This document shows, piece after piece, positions 16,485 to 25,534 of a stretch of 64,000 bases of DNA. Each line of letters starts with the position of its first letter. Within the stretch, counting starts at the first letter, position 1. A program made the translations under genes and the position numbers. Location of the stretch: assembly GCF_017942225.1 (NCBI RefSeq), contig NZ_JAGKSD010000010.1, positions 22,713 to 86,712 on the forward strand, in the 5' to 3' direction. This DNA comes from Corynebacterium sp. Marseille-P3884 (GTDB lineage Bacteria > Actinomycetota > Actinomycetes > Mycobacteriales > Mycobacteriaceae). The notes below the pieces were generated by a model, which was given only the letters and a program-made list of their open reading frames with translations, was not told the origin of the DNA and made no database searches.

Positions 16485-16514
16485 ACTATACGCACGACAC
16501 CATAAAAGGCCAAA
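16485..16514 (-). promoter_or_regulatory. Promoter of the initiator tRNA
   Basis: On the minus strand TTTGGC (16514-16509), an 18-base spacer and TATAGT (16490-16485) lie about 44 bases upstream of the mature 5' end. Confidence 0.55.
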
Positions 16515-16547
16515 TCCCCTGGCCAGACAGATTCCGGCCAGGGGATT
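16513..16547 (-). terminator. Rho-independent terminator after the UPF0182 gene
   Basis: Perfect 12-bp stem AATCCCCTGGCC / GGCCAGGGGATT with an 11-base loop, starting 25 bases after the stop and followed leftward by TTGGCCTTTTATGG. Its left edge touches the tRNA promoter. Confidence 0.8.
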
Positions 16548-16571
16548 GTTCACCCTTTGTTCACCGTGGGA

Positions 16572-19541
16572 CTACTGGATGTTCTGGTAGTTCTCCACGG
16601 CGCGGTCGAGCTTGTCCAGGGCACGGCCGTATTCCTCGAAGGAGCCGTCGCGGGCATCCTCGATACCGCGGAGGGCGTCGTCGATGTCCTTGAGGGCGCT
16701 GTCCTTGTCGCCGCCGGACGGGGCGTCGTCAGGCTTGTTCTCGTCGGCGGGTTGCTCCTCGCCGTCTTGCGGCTCGGCCTCGGTGTCGGGAACGCCTTCG
16801 CCGGCGATGCTGATGTCCTGGGCTTCCTTAGCGTCGATGCCGACCTGGCTTAGGGCCTGGGAGACGGTCGGGGCGTAACCCACGCGGTCCTTGTAGAAGA
16901 CCAGCACGCGAAGCAGCTTCGGGAAGGCGGATGCCTGGTCCTTGCGCTGCGAGTAGATCGGTTCAACGTAGAGGATCTCGCCGTCGCCGACCGGGAGAGT
17001 CAGCAGGTTGCCGTTCTTCAGGGTGTTGGACCCCTCCCACAGGGTGCGGTCGCGGGCGACTTGGTCGGACGACATCAGGGCGTCCTGGGCCTGCTTCGGA
17101 CCGCGGGTCTGCGTATTGGTCGGCAGAACGCGGACGGTGATGTGGCCGAAGTTCTCCGGGTCGGAGGACACAGCCATGTGGGCGGCGAGGAACTCGCGGT
17201 CCAGGCCGCGGTACGGGGTGATGAGCTGGAAGGACGGGTTCTTCGTCTTAGGGTCAGCTGCCACGACGTAGTACGGCGGCTGGTTCAGCTCGTTGCGGCC
17301 TTCCGGTGCGGTCGGATCGTTCGGGACGGACCAGAAGGCGTCGTTGTTGAAGAAAACGCCCGGGTCGGACACGTGGTAGCGGGCCAGCAGCTCACGCTGA
17401 ACCTTGAACAGATCCTCCGGGTAACGGAGGTGCTCGCGAAGGTCCTCGGAGATCTCCGACGACGGGTGGACGGTGTCCGGGAAGACACCCATCCACGCCT
17501 TGAGAACGGGGTCCTCCTCGTCGAAGGCGTAGAGGTCCACGCTTCCGTCGTAGGCGTCGACGGTGGCCTTGACGGAGTTGCGGATGTAGCCGACCTCGTT
17601 GTTGACCAGACGCTGGTCAGTACCCTCCGGGTTCAGTGCGTCCACCGTGGTGGACTGCAAGGAGGTGCGGGTGGAATACGGCAGCGCCGACAGCGTGGTG
17701 TAGCCGTCGACGACCCACTTGATGCGGCCGTCGATAACTGCGGGGTAGGTCTGCTGGTCGGTGGTGAGCCACGGCGCGACGCGCTCCACGCGCTCACGCG
17801 GGTCGCGGTCGTAGAGGATGCGGGAATTATCACCGACGCGGTCGGACAGGATGAGGTTAAGCTCCTGGTACTTGATCGCGTAGGCGACGCGGTCGATCCA
17901 GTTGCCGATGCCGACGCCGCCCTCACCGTCATAGGTGAACTGGGTGCCGTCGGTGTCGTACTCGAGCGGGCCCTGGCCCACGTCGCCGACAACGGCATAG
18001 TCGAGGCCGTCCTCGGCGGAAGAGATGACCGGGCCGTAGTACACGCGCGGCTGGTCCACACGGATGCCCAAGTCCTCAGCGTCCTTCTTCTCCGCGGCGT
18101 TCTCGTTGGCCTGCAGGTCGGAGACGGTGAAGACAGGGAGGCCGCCGCGGGTGGAGCCGGCATCCTGGGCTGCTTCGTCGACAATGCTTGCCTGCGCGGC
18201 GACGAAGCCGTTGCCGTGGGTGTACACGGTGTGGCGGTTCAGCCAGTCCTTCTGGTTTTCCTGCAGGGCGTTCGGATCGAGCTCGCGGGCGGCCACGACA
18301 TAGTCGCGCAGTTCGCCGTCGACGGTGTAGCGGTCCATGGCCAGGCTGTCCGGGAAGCCGTAGAAGTTCTTCAGCTGCTGGTTCTGGGTGAAGGTCGGAC
18401 CGAGGATGTCCGGGTCGAGCAGGCGGATATTCGAAATGGTGGCGGACTCGTTGCCGACCTCGCTGTCGTCGGTCTTCTCCGCGCCCCAGTTGTTTTCGTA
18501 AGTGACCTTGTCGTCGGTAAGCCCGTATGCCTCACGGGTGGCCTCGATATTGCGGGCGATGTACTCGGACTCGCGTTCCTGGCGGTTCGGGTTGACGGAG
18601 AACTGCTGAAGCAGAGCCGGCCACGCCTGGCCGATGACCAAGGAGGACAACACCATCAGCACGGTCGCCATGACGGGAACACGCAGGTCCCTGAACACGA
18701 CGGACGCGAAGAATGCGGCAGCGACCAAGATCGCGATGACCATGAGGATGATGCGTGCCGGAAGCTGTGCATTGATATCGGTGTAGGAGGCACCGGTGAA
18801 AATATCGTTGCGGTCGAACAGGAGGCTGTAGCGCTGCAGCCAGTAATCGAGCGCCTTGACCAGCATCCACAGACCAGCCGTGACGGCGAGCTGGATCAGC
18901 GCCGGACGGGAAATATGGCCCTTGGTGCCTGCGGCCTGACTGGCAATACGAATGCCGCCGAGCAGGTAGTGGCCGACCAGGCCGACCAGGAAGGCGACGA
19001 CCAGCAGCATCGACAGCACGCTGACGATCGTGGTGAGCGCCGGCAGAGCGAAAGCGTAGAAGCCGAGGTCGCGACCGAACTGCGCGTCGGTGGAACCGAA
19101 TTGGCCACCATTGAGCCACAGCATGAAGGTGCGCCACGTGCTCTGGCCGAGAAGACCGGACACCAGACCAACGGCGAGCGGCACCCATCGCAGCAGCGGG
19201 CGAAGACCGGACTGGATGGCGGCACGGTTGACCGTCATCGGCGAATTCGGGTCGCCCAAGAAATCGTCATCACGCTCGCGTCCGCGCCATGCGAAAAAAG
19301 CTGCGGCCCACGTGATCGCGGCGCCGACCAGGCCGAAGATCACAAACAGCGCGACGCGCGCCAGGATGGTCTTTGTGAACACCCCGCGGTAGTCCAACTC
19401 ACCGAACCAGCGGAAGTCGGTGTACACACCGACCAGCATCGGAACGAGGAAGAGCACCAGGGCGATGAGCCCGAGGATGATCGCGAGTCTATTCGAGGAC
19501 TTCCCCGGCTTTGGGCGGGGGCGGTTGAGGCGCGTGGCCAA
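16572..19541 (-). CDS. UPF0182 family large membrane protein
   Basis: 989 residues, the usual length for UPF0182 (COG1615; Rv3193c-like). Seven or so membrane segments lie in the first ~310 residues, starting LAIILGLIALVLFLVPMLVG after a basic N-terminus. A long extracytoplasmic domain follows, with the conserved stretch FMLWLNGGQFG and WVVDGYTTLSALPYS. The tail is acidic and low-complexity (GVPDTEAEPQDGEEQPADEN, near residues 910-950) and ends in a short charged helix. No biochemical function is established. It is divergent from the PPA1309-type gene and starts the block shared with mycobacteria. Confidence 0.93.
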   Translation of the reverse strand: MATRLNRPRPKPGKSSNRLAIILGLIALVLFLVPMLVGVYTDFRWFGELDYRGVFTKTILARVALFVIFGLVGAAITWAAAFFAWRGRERDDDFLGDPNSPMTVNRAAIQSGLRPLLRWVPLAVGLVSGLLGQSTWRTFMLWLNGGQFGSTDAQFGRDLGFYAFALPALTTIVSVLSMLLVVAFLVGLVGHYLLGGIRIASQAAGTKGHISRPALIQLAVTAGLWMLVKALDYWLQRYSLLFDRNDIFTGASYTDINAQLPARIILMVIAILVAAAFFASVVFRDLRVPVMATVLMVLSSLVIGQAWPALLQQFSVNPNRQERESEYIARNIEATREAYGLTDDKVTYENNWGAEKTDDSEVGNESATISNIRLLDPDILGPTFTQNQQLKNFYGFPDSLAMDRYTVDGELRDYVVAARELDPNALQENQKDWLNRHTVYTHGNGFVAAQASIVDEAAQDAGSTRGGLPVFTVSDLQANENAAEKKDAEDLGIRVDQPRVYYGPVISSAEDGLDYAVVGDVGQGPLEYDTDGTQFTYDGEGGVGIGNWIDRVAYAIKYQELNLILSDRVGDNSRILYDRDPRERVERVAPWLTTDQQTYPAVIDGRIKWVVDGYTTLSALPYSTRTSLQSTTVDALNPEGTDQRLVNNEVGYIRNSVKATVDAYDGSVDLYAFDEEDPVLKAWMGVFPDTVHPSSEISEDLREHLRYPEDLFKVQRELLARYHVSDPGVFFNNDAFWSVPNDPTAPEGRNELNQPPYYVVAADPKTKNPSFQLITPYRGLDREFLAAHMAVSSDPENFGHITVRVLPTNTQTRGPKQAQDALMSSDQVARDRTLWEGSNTLKNGNLLTLPVGDGEILYVEPIYSQRKDQASAFPKLLRVLVFYKDRVGYAPTVSQALSQVGIDAKEAQDISIAGEGVPDTEAEPQDGEEQPADENKPDDAPSGGDKDSALKDIDDALRGIEDARDGSFEEYGRALDKLDRAVENYQNIQ

Positions 19542-19627
19542 AATCCAGCTCCTTATCAGGCTTGTGGCATTCTATTAAGCTCTAACACTAAATTGTTCAA
19601 CGCCTAAAAGACCAGAAGGGTTCCCTC

Positions 19628-20161
19628 TTGCCCCAGTTACAACGCCCCCAGCAGGCTCTGAACAAGGCCATGATGGAAGCTGTTGAATTCGTCCACGCCG
19701 AAGGGTGGGATGCCTCCCCTACCCTCTTCGCGCTGGTGCCCACGGAATTGGTGGCGGATCAGCTCGCCTCGTTGGAGGAGGAAACAGCATCGCCGCTGAC
19801 GCTGATCGTGCAAGAGGATATGCCGGAGCATATTCAACCGGGCTCGGATGAATTGGGGGATTACCTCACCCGTTTGGTGTGGCCCGCGGAGATCGAGGGG
19901 CTCGTGCTCGCCCAGGAGATCATGTTCAAAGACACCGCTGACGCTTCAGCAGATTCCGCGCGCCCGGCGCGGTTGTTCTCCGGTGTGCTGCGCGAGGAAG
20001 GCATCGAGCAGACCTTGCTGCAGTTGCGCCCGACAGAGGAGGAATTGGAGGAAGCAGGCCCCTTCGCGCAAGATGAGATTCAGTTGCGCGGCGGCCCAGG
20101 CGTCGCACCCGCCGTTCTGGGCGCGCTGCGCTACAGCTTGGACAACGAGGAAATAGACTAG
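19628..20161 (+). CDS. PPA1309-family conserved actinobacterial protein
   Basis: 177 residues from TTG 19628 with AAGGG upstream. Soluble and acidic, no signal peptide or cysteine. Begins QLQRPQQALNKAMMEAVEFV and contains LFALVPTELVADQL and DYLTRLVWPAEIEGLVLAQEI, which are typical of this family of unknown function next to UPF0182 genes. It precedes the lipoprotein gene by 28 bases and is probably cotranscribed. Confidence 0.8.
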   Translation: MPQLQRPQQALNKAMMEAVEFVHAEGWDASPTLFALVPTELVADQLASLEEETASPLTLIVQEDMPEHIQPGSDELGDYLTRLVWPAEIEGLVLAQEIMFKDTADASADSARPARLFSGVLREEGIEQTLLQLRPTEEELEEAGPFAQDEIQLRGGPGVAPAVLGALRYSLDNEEID

Positions 20162-20189
20162 AGCACGTCGATCAAAGGAGTCCGCTGCC

Positions 20190-20882
20190 GTGCTGTCCCC
20201 CACGCTCACCCGCCGCACGTTCGCCCGCCGCGCGTGCATCCCCGCCGCGCTCGTGCTCGCTCTCGGGCTGTCCGCCTGCTCGTCGAATGAGGAAGAACCC
20301 GCCGAGCCGACCACGGAATCGTCAGAGGCACCCGAAACGACAGAATCCACGAGCAGCGAAGAGGACTCGGAAACGACGACAACCTCGACGACATCGCCCG
20401 CGGCAGAAACCAGCAGCAAGGGCCGTTGGATGAACGGCGGCGGCAGCGCGGACAAGCTCGAGGAAGTCCGCGAGACGTTCGCGTCGCTCGCGCCAGAATC
20501 GCTTTTCGACGCCTTGGAGACCTGCACCGAAACAAGCCTTCGCAGCTCGTATGACTGCAGCGGTAAAGAAATCGGCCAGTTCCAGTTCTTCGAATCCGAA
20601 GCCATGGCGAAGGACACCGCGAATGTCTTGGAGGGGCTGAAGAGCTCCACCATCGTCGAGGAGACCGAAAACCAGCTCGTTGGCTGGAGCATGATCGGCC
20701 GCACAGCCGTCATCACCGTCGTCAATGTTGAAGAGGGCAAGGTCCTCCAGCAGATGATGTCGTCCGAGATGGAGGACCCGCGCGACCGGATCTACGAGCT
20801 CGGCCTCGCCGAGAAGGGCGCGGACGAGTCCGAAACTGCCCCCTCCTCTGCTGCCAAGGAATTATCGGAGAAAACAAGCTAG
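20190..20882 (+). CDS. Secreted lipoprotein of unknown function
   Basis: 230 residues. Basic N-terminus, hydrophobic stretch (IPAALVLALGLS) and lipobox LSAC with Cys at about residue 30. A Ser/Thr/Glu-rich spacer of about 50 residues follows, then a small folded domain (about 90-200) with two cysteines (ETCTETSLRSSYDCSGKEIG). Likely anchored outside the membrane. Its stop overlaps the convergent ATPase gene by four bases. Confidence 0.75.
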   Translation: MLSPTLTRRTFARRACIPAALVLALGLSACSSNEEEPAEPTTESSEAPETTESTSSEEDSETTTTSTTSPAAETSSKGRWMNGGGSADKLEEVRETFASLAPESLFDALETCTETSLRSSYDCSGKEIGQFQFFESEAMAKDTANVLEGLKSSTIVEETENQLVGWSMIGRTAVITVVNVEEGKVLQQMMSSEMEDPRDRIYELGLAEKGADESETAPSSAAKELSEKTS

Positions 20883-22165
20883 TCACCGTTGCGGACCGAT
20901 GTCCAAAGCCTGTCGACCGGCAGCACGTGCAGCCGGTCTTCATAGGTGTATGACCTCGGCCCGGTTGTGAACACCACACCAGCGACAAACCTGTCGCCCG
21001 TCAGATCTCGCAGCTGCTGGAGTCCCTTGAAATCAGATCCGGGTGCACGCTCGTTGGCTTTGACCTCGAAGGCGAGAATGCTTCCATCCGGACGCTCCAT
21101 GACCAAATCGACCTCGACACCGTCGCTTGTGCGCCAGTGGCCGAGAGTCGCCCCTTCTTCCAACCACGACGCTTGTTTCCGCAACTCGCCGACAACGAAA
21201 GTCTCAAGAAGATGCCCGAAGCTACTCAAAGACTGAGGGTCTAGTCCGGTGAGCTTTGCCGGCGTCAGCTGAAGCAACCGAGCAGCGACTCCTGAATCGA
21301 CGACGTGGATCTTAGGAGCGCTAGTCACTCGACTCCGTAGAGTCTTTCCCCAGGCGCCAAGCCGGGAGACGAGGAAGAGGTCTTCCAGTAAGCGAAGGTG
21401 TGATTCTACCGTTTTACGATCGACCCCCATCTGCTGAGCAGCCGAGGTGATATTCAGCAATTGCCCTGTCTGCGAGGTCAGGTAGCGCAGGAAATCACCA
21501 AGCGCTTGCCTATCGCGGATGCGACTCAGTTCAGTCGCATCCCGCTCCACACTGGTGTGCACGAAATCGTCGAACCAACGGCCACGCGCCGAGGCTGACC
21601 GCCGCAATGCCAGTGGCATTCCCCCGGCGCAAACACGCTCCACGTATTCCGAGCGCAACGTATCCGAGGTGAGCACCGACTGCACGGCATCTTCGGGATT
21701 TTCCCACAGACATTCGAGCAGATCCTCTCTGACGCCGGCGATCTCACCCTGCGACAACGGCCAAATCGTTATCGGATGAATTCGTCCGGTCAAAGCCTGC
21801 GCCGTCTGAGGCAAGGCATCGTGCCGTGTCGACCCTGTGACCACAGCGGTGCCTGGCTGACTCCCTTCTTCATTCAAGCGCGCTTTGATCGCGTCGAGAA
21901 TTGCCGGGAGCTTTTGATATTCGTCGACACAGAGCGGTGTTCCCGCTTTCGCAGTCGCGGAGAGATTACCCCTCACTGCTTCCAGCACATTGATGTCGTC
22001 GAGATCGAGGAGCTCACCTTTGGCTTCACGGCAGTAGCTTCTCAAAACAGTCGACTTTCCTACCGAACGAGGGCCGTGCAGTGCGACGACAGGCTCCTCT
22101 AGGGAAAGGCCACGCAAAAGGTCAGAAATACGGCGTGAAACTATTGTCTCGAGGCGGTCACTCAT
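20879..22165 (-). CDS. AAA ATPase with DUF4143 domain
   Basis: 428 residues. P-loop ATPase (AAA_14) with Walker A GPRSVGKST near residue 31 and Walker B-like LCVDEYQKLP near residue 80, and a middle winged-helix region. The C-terminal DUF4143 domain (from about residue 230) contains LGHWRTSDGVEVDLVMERPD and FEVKANERAPGSDF, a PD-(D/E)XK-like nuclease fold. The family is common, often mobile or defence-associated, with no settled role. It interrupts the otherwise mycobacteria-like order between the PPA1309 and YlbL genes, so it may be acquired. Its promoter would lie in the 23-bp tandem repeats. Confidence 0.85.
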   Translation of the reverse strand: MSDRLETIVSRRISDLLRGLSLEEPVVALHGPRSVGKSTVLRSYCREAKGELLDLDDINVLEAVRGNLSATAKAGTPLCVDEYQKLPAILDAIKARLNEEGSQPGTAVVTGSTRHDALPQTAQALTGRIHPITIWPLSQGEIAGVREDLLECLWENPEDAVQSVLTSDTLRSEYVERVCAGGMPLALRRSASARGRWFDDFVHTSVERDATELSRIRDRQALGDFLRYLTSQTGQLLNITSAAQQMGVDRKTVESHLRLLEDLFLVSRLGAWGKTLRSRVTSAPKIHVVDSGVAARLLQLTPAKLTGLDPQSLSSFGHLLETFVVGELRKQASWLEEGATLGHWRTSDGVEVDLVMERPDGSILAFEVKANERAPGSDFKGLQQLRDLTGDRFVAGVVFTTGPRSYTYEDRLHVLPVDRLWTSVRNGD

Positions 22166-22208
22166 ATCAGTATCCCCCTAGTGCTTTGATCTGCACCTAT
22201 CATGCCAT

Positions 22209-22295
22209 ACTCCCCAATCATGAGCGGCTTAACTCCACAATCGTGAGCGGCTTAACTCCCCAATCGTGAGCGGCTTAACTCCCCAATCGTGAGCG
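22209..22295. repeat. 23-bp tandem repeat, 3.8 copies
   Basis: Units at 22209-22231, 22232-22254, 22255-22277 and a partial at 22278-22295, built on ACTCCCCAATCGTGAGCGG plus CTTA, with one to two differences between units. They lie between the YlbL stop and the ATPase start, in the leader of the leftward ATPase gene. Confidence 0.9.
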
Positions 22296-22303
22296 CTCCG
22301 GCC

Positions 22304-23398
22304 CTACTCAGCCTCGCAGGTCTGTACTTCTTGGCCGGTGGAGAAGTCGTGCATGGCGCTGATGGCGTCGTCAAGCGTGCTTACTTTGGCAACGACCATG
22401 TCGCCGCTGTCGACCTTGCGTGCTTCGGCGCAATTCTTTTCGGGCGCGAGGAAGAGCTCGGCGCCGCCATCGCGCGCGCCCTCGATCTTGTGCGTGATGC
22501 CGCCGATGGGGCCGACGGTGCCGTCCTCCCGGATGGTGCCGGTGCCTGCAACATTGCGGCCGCCGTTGAGCTCGCCGGGCGAGAGTTTGTCGATGACGGC
22601 GAGCGAGAAGATCATGCCGGCGGACGGGCCGCCGACGTCGTTGAGGTTGTAGGTGACGTTGATGTCGCCGGCGGGTTCGGACGTCATCGTGACACCGAGC
22701 AACGGCTGTTCCTTGTCCTCCGGGTTTTCGCCGAGGGTGATCGTGGTGTCTTGCTTATCGCCGTCGCCGCGGATGAAAGTGACGGTCACGTCATCGCCCG
22801 GCTTCTTCGCGCGGACCTTGTCTTGGATCTGCTGCGGTTCGGTGACCTCCTCGCCGTCGATCGCGGTGATGGTGTCGTCGGGTTTGAGCGCATCCGCTGC
22901 GGCGGTATCGGGCAGCACGTCGTGGACGATGACCTTCGTCGGCTCACCCAGGTGCTTCATTGCGGCGACGGTCGCGGCGGCCTCGGATGCGACGAAGGAA
23001 GCCTCGTTGTGCTTGCGCATCTCCTCGTCGGTCATGTCTTTGGGGAGGATCTGGCCGATGGGCACGAGCGTGTCGTTGGAGAACAGCCAGCGGCCGATCG
23101 CCTGCCCCATCGTCATGTTGGTGCGCACGGACACGGTGGTCATATCCAGCGAGCCGGAGGTCTCGTCGACCTCGCCACCTTCGATCTCGATGACCGGGGT
23201 GCCCTCCACTTCAGCCAGGGTATTGAACGTCGGGCCGGCGCTTTCCGCAGCGTACGGCACTGTCAGCTTGACCGGCGTGCCCGGGATGCCGCCGAGCATG
23301 AGCATCAGCGCCATCACCGCGAGGGGCACGCCGCCCCAGATGGCGGCGCGGCGAGTCGAACGCTGGGCATCGGTCTGGTCTGCTGCGGGATTTTCCAC
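22304..23398 (-). CDS. YlbL-type PDZ/Lon-like serine protease
   Basis: About 364 residues from GTG 23398 (VENPAADQTDAQR); the frame stays open much farther upstream only as the antisense of the divergent gene. One membrane segment (about residues 20-38), then a PDZ domain (about 140-215, VLPDTAAADALKPDDTITAIDG). The C-terminal Lon-type catalytic domain has Ser in GGPSAGMIF and Lys in ITHKIEGA. Rv3194c counterpart. YlbL-like proteases act outside the cytoplasmic membrane in envelope quality control. Promoter spacing with the divergent 23490 gene is tight (about 90 bases). Confidence 0.9.
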   Translation of the reverse strand: MENPAADQTDAQRSTRRAAIWGGVPLAVMALMLMLGGIPGTPVKLTVPYAAESAGPTFNTLAEVEGTPVIEIEGGEVDETSGSLDMTTVSVRTNMTMGQAIGRWLFSNDTLVPIGQILPKDMTDEEMRKHNEASFVASEAAATVAAMKHLGEPTKVIVHDVLPDTAAADALKPDDTITAIDGEEVTEPQQIQDKVRAKKPGDDVTVTFIRGDGDKQDTTITLGENPEDKEQPLLGVTMTSEPAGDINVTYNLNDVGGPSAGMIFSLAVIDKLSPGELNGGRNVAGTGTIREDGTVGPIGGITHKIEGARDGGAELFLAPEKNCAEARKVDSGDMVVAKVSTLDDAISAMHDFSTGQEVQTCEAE

Positions 23399-23489
23399 GG
23401 ATGTAAAGCCTACATTGTGCCCTCGTGTTCGCTGACAGCGTTCCTCCCATCGTGGACCGGCCCTGATACCCGCCGGTAGGCTTGCCACC

Positions 23490-24947
23490 ATGGTTAACGG
23501 ATTCGGGTTCTCTTTCCCCAACGACGACGATCGCGACCGCGACCGCGACCGCGATGACGACCGCGACGGCGGCCGTGATGACGGCGACGGTCGCAATGAC
23601 CGCGGCGACGACCCGTTCGGCCAGTTCGGCTTCGCCTTCGGCAACGGGGGCAACGCGAATTTCAGCGGCAACCTCGGTGACATCCTCGGCCAGTTCGGCG
23701 AGATGCTCTCCGGCATGAGCCAGCAAGGCCAGCCGGGCCAGAAGGCTGAGAAGCCGAAGCGCGATCCGGTGAATTACGACGTGGCGCTGCGCACCGCGCG
23801 CCGGTCCATCAAGGAACCGAAGGGCATGACGGCAAACGACCGCACTGCGGTGACGGAATCGACCCGCTTGGCCAACTTGTGGCTCGATGATGCCTCTTCT
23901 CTGCCCGATTCCGGTGCGCGGGCAGAGGCGTGGAGCGCAGACGAGTGGCTGACAAACACCCTGCCGACCTGGAAGCGCTTGGTCAGCCCTGTCGCGGAGC
24001 ACATGGACCGCGCGCAGCTGGATGCGATGCCGGAGCAGGCCCGCGAGATTTTCGGGCCGATCACGCAGATGCTCGGTCACTTCAACTCCATGAATTTCGG
24101 TGCCAAGCTGGGCCAGGCGCTCGGCGACTTGGCTAACCAGGCTCTCACCGGAAACGACTTCGGCTTGCCCGTCGCCCCGAGCGGCGTGATCGGCATCGTG
24201 CCGAAGAATATCGAGCCGATTTCCGACCAGCTGTCGGTGCCGGGCCAGGAAGTGCTCGTGTACATCTCCGCGCGCGAGGCCGCCCGCCAGCGCCTGTTCA
24301 CCCACGTGCCGTGGCTGGTGGAACGCATCGTGTCCTCCGTCGAGGAGTACTCGATGGGCTTGGAGTTGGACACCTCCCACATCGAAGAGCAGCTCCGCAA
24401 CCTGGACCTCGAATCGGGCGACCCGGCCAAGCTGCAGGAAGCGATGCAGGGAATGCAGGACATGGACATGTCCCCGCGCGTCACCTCGCGCAATGCCGCA
24501 GCTGCGTCCCGCTTGGAAACGCTGCTCGCGCTCGTCGAGGGCTGGGTCGAAGTGGTTGTCGAGGACGCGCTCAAAGAGCGCATTCCGTCCACGGCGGCTC
24601 TCACCGAGTCATGGGCACGCCGCCGCGCAACGGGCGGTTCAGCTGAGCATGCGTTCAACAACATCGTCGGCATCGAGCTCGGCGCGCCGAAGACCAACGA
24701 GGCCGCCGAGCTGTGGCGCCGGGCCACCACCGCCGTCGGTGTGGACCGCCGCGACAAAGTCTGGGACCACCCGGACTTCCTGCCCACGGCGGAGCACTTG
24801 GATAATCCAGCGGCCTTCATCGACACGCTTCTCGACGATGCGCCGGATGCCGATTTCGACGAGGAGATCGCCAAGCTCGAGGAGATGCTCGCCAATGAGC
24901 AGGGCCCGAGCGAGGACGAGCGCGGCAACGAGAAGGACGACGACTAG
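23490..24947 (+). CDS. Zincin-like DUF2342 (Zincin_2) family protein
   Basis: 485 residues. An Asp/Arg/Gly repeat region forms the N-terminus (about residues 10-42) and a short phenylalanine-rich piece follows. The rest is the DUF2342 domain found in the Rv3195 position of mycobacteria. The family is annotated as zinc-dependent metalloprotease/hydrolase. In the region where an HExxH would be expected I read REAARQRLFTHVPWL, so the metal-binding histidines are not apparent and catalysis is doubtful. The C-terminus is acidic. It ends with a 4-base overlap into the convergent peptidase gene. Confidence 0.8.
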   Translation: MVNGFGFSFPNDDDRDRDRDRDDDRDGGRDDGDGRNDRGDDPFGQFGFAFGNGGNANFSGNLGDILGQFGEMLSGMSQQGQPGQKAEKPKRDPVNYDVALRTARRSIKEPKGMTANDRTAVTESTRLANLWLDDASSLPDSGARAEAWSADEWLTNTLPTWKRLVSPVAEHMDRAQLDAMPEQAREIFGPITQMLGHFNSMNFGAKLGQALGDLANQALTGNDFGLPVAPSGVIGIVPKNIEPISDQLSVPGQEVLVYISAREAARQRLFTHVPWLVERIVSSVEEYSMGLELDTSHIEEQLRNLDLESGDPAKLQEAMQGMQDMDMSPRVTSRNAAAASRLETLLALVEGWVEVVVEDALKERIPSTAALTESWARRRATGGSAEHAFNNIVGIELGAPKTNEAAELWRRATTAVGVDRRDKVWDHPDFLPTAEHLDNPAAFIDTLLDDAPDADFDEEIAKLEEMLANEQGPSEDERGNEKDDD

Positions 24948-25483
24948 CGCGCGCCGAACCGCTGGTAGGCCTCAAGGTAGCCCTTTGCGCGCTCAGCGCG
25001 AGGGGCTCGGTCGGCCCACTGCCAAAACTCCGGTCCGTGGCCCGGAATGAAGGTGTGCACCAGCTCATGCACGACGACAGCGTCGACGACATAATCCGGC
25101 ACATCGCGTAGACGGTCGCTGATCCGGATATCGCCCGTGGACACGGTGCACGATCCCCACTGGGTGTTGTGGTTGCTCGCCCACCGCACGGAACCGATGC
25201 GCGCTTTGCCGTCGAGCACCTGCGCATTCAGCTTCTTGGCGCGCGCGAGAAGTTCGTCGTCGGACACGGCATTCGAGGTAGTGCGCCGTTTCAGCTTCGC
25301 CAGAATCTCCTCGACGGCCTCGCGTTCCTCCTTCGCGCTGAAACGCGCGGGGATCCGCACTTCGATCCGCTCCCCCACGTGCCGTGCCTGCACGGTCCGT
25401 TTCCTGCGCGCCGATCGGATCACATCCACGCCTTCGGGCGGCCACGCATCACTGCCCGATGTCGACTGAAGTAGACGTTTCAT
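24944..25483 (-). CDS. YgjP/M48-type metallopeptidase
   Basis: 179 residues. DUF45/YgjP domain with RRKRTVQARHVGERIEVRIP at the start, WGSCTVSTGDIRIS in the middle, and the zinc motif HELVHTFIPGHGPEFW (HExxH plus downstream His) near residues 139-150. Cytoplasmic, no signal peptide. The substrate is not known. It is convergent with the DUF2342 gene. Confidence 0.9.
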   Translation of the reverse strand: MKRLLQSTSGSDAWPPEGVDVIRSARRKRTVQARHVGERIEVRIPARFSAKEEREAVEEILAKLKRRTTSNAVSDDELLARAKKLNAQVLDGKARIGSVRWASNHNTQWGSCTVSTGDIRISDRLRDVPDYVVDAVVVHELVHTFIPGHGPEFWQWADRAPRAERAKGYLEAYQRFGAR

Positions 25484-25534
25484 AGGTGCGTCGGCTCTCG
25501 TGCAGTGGAATAGTGAGTGTCAGGGGGGAAAATC

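Noticed and set aside
16572..19607. Long + strand frames opposite UPF0182, AdnB and SecA
   Set aside because: They mirror real genes on the other strand with biased composition typical of antisense frames in G+C-rich DNA.
22166..22300. The 23-bp repeats as a CRISPR array
   Set aside because: Units are directly abutting with no spacers, so it is a tandem repeat.
23399..23716. Upstream extension of the YlbL frame
   Set aside because: Arg/Ser/Pro-rich low complexity that is the antisense of the divergent DUF2342 gene.
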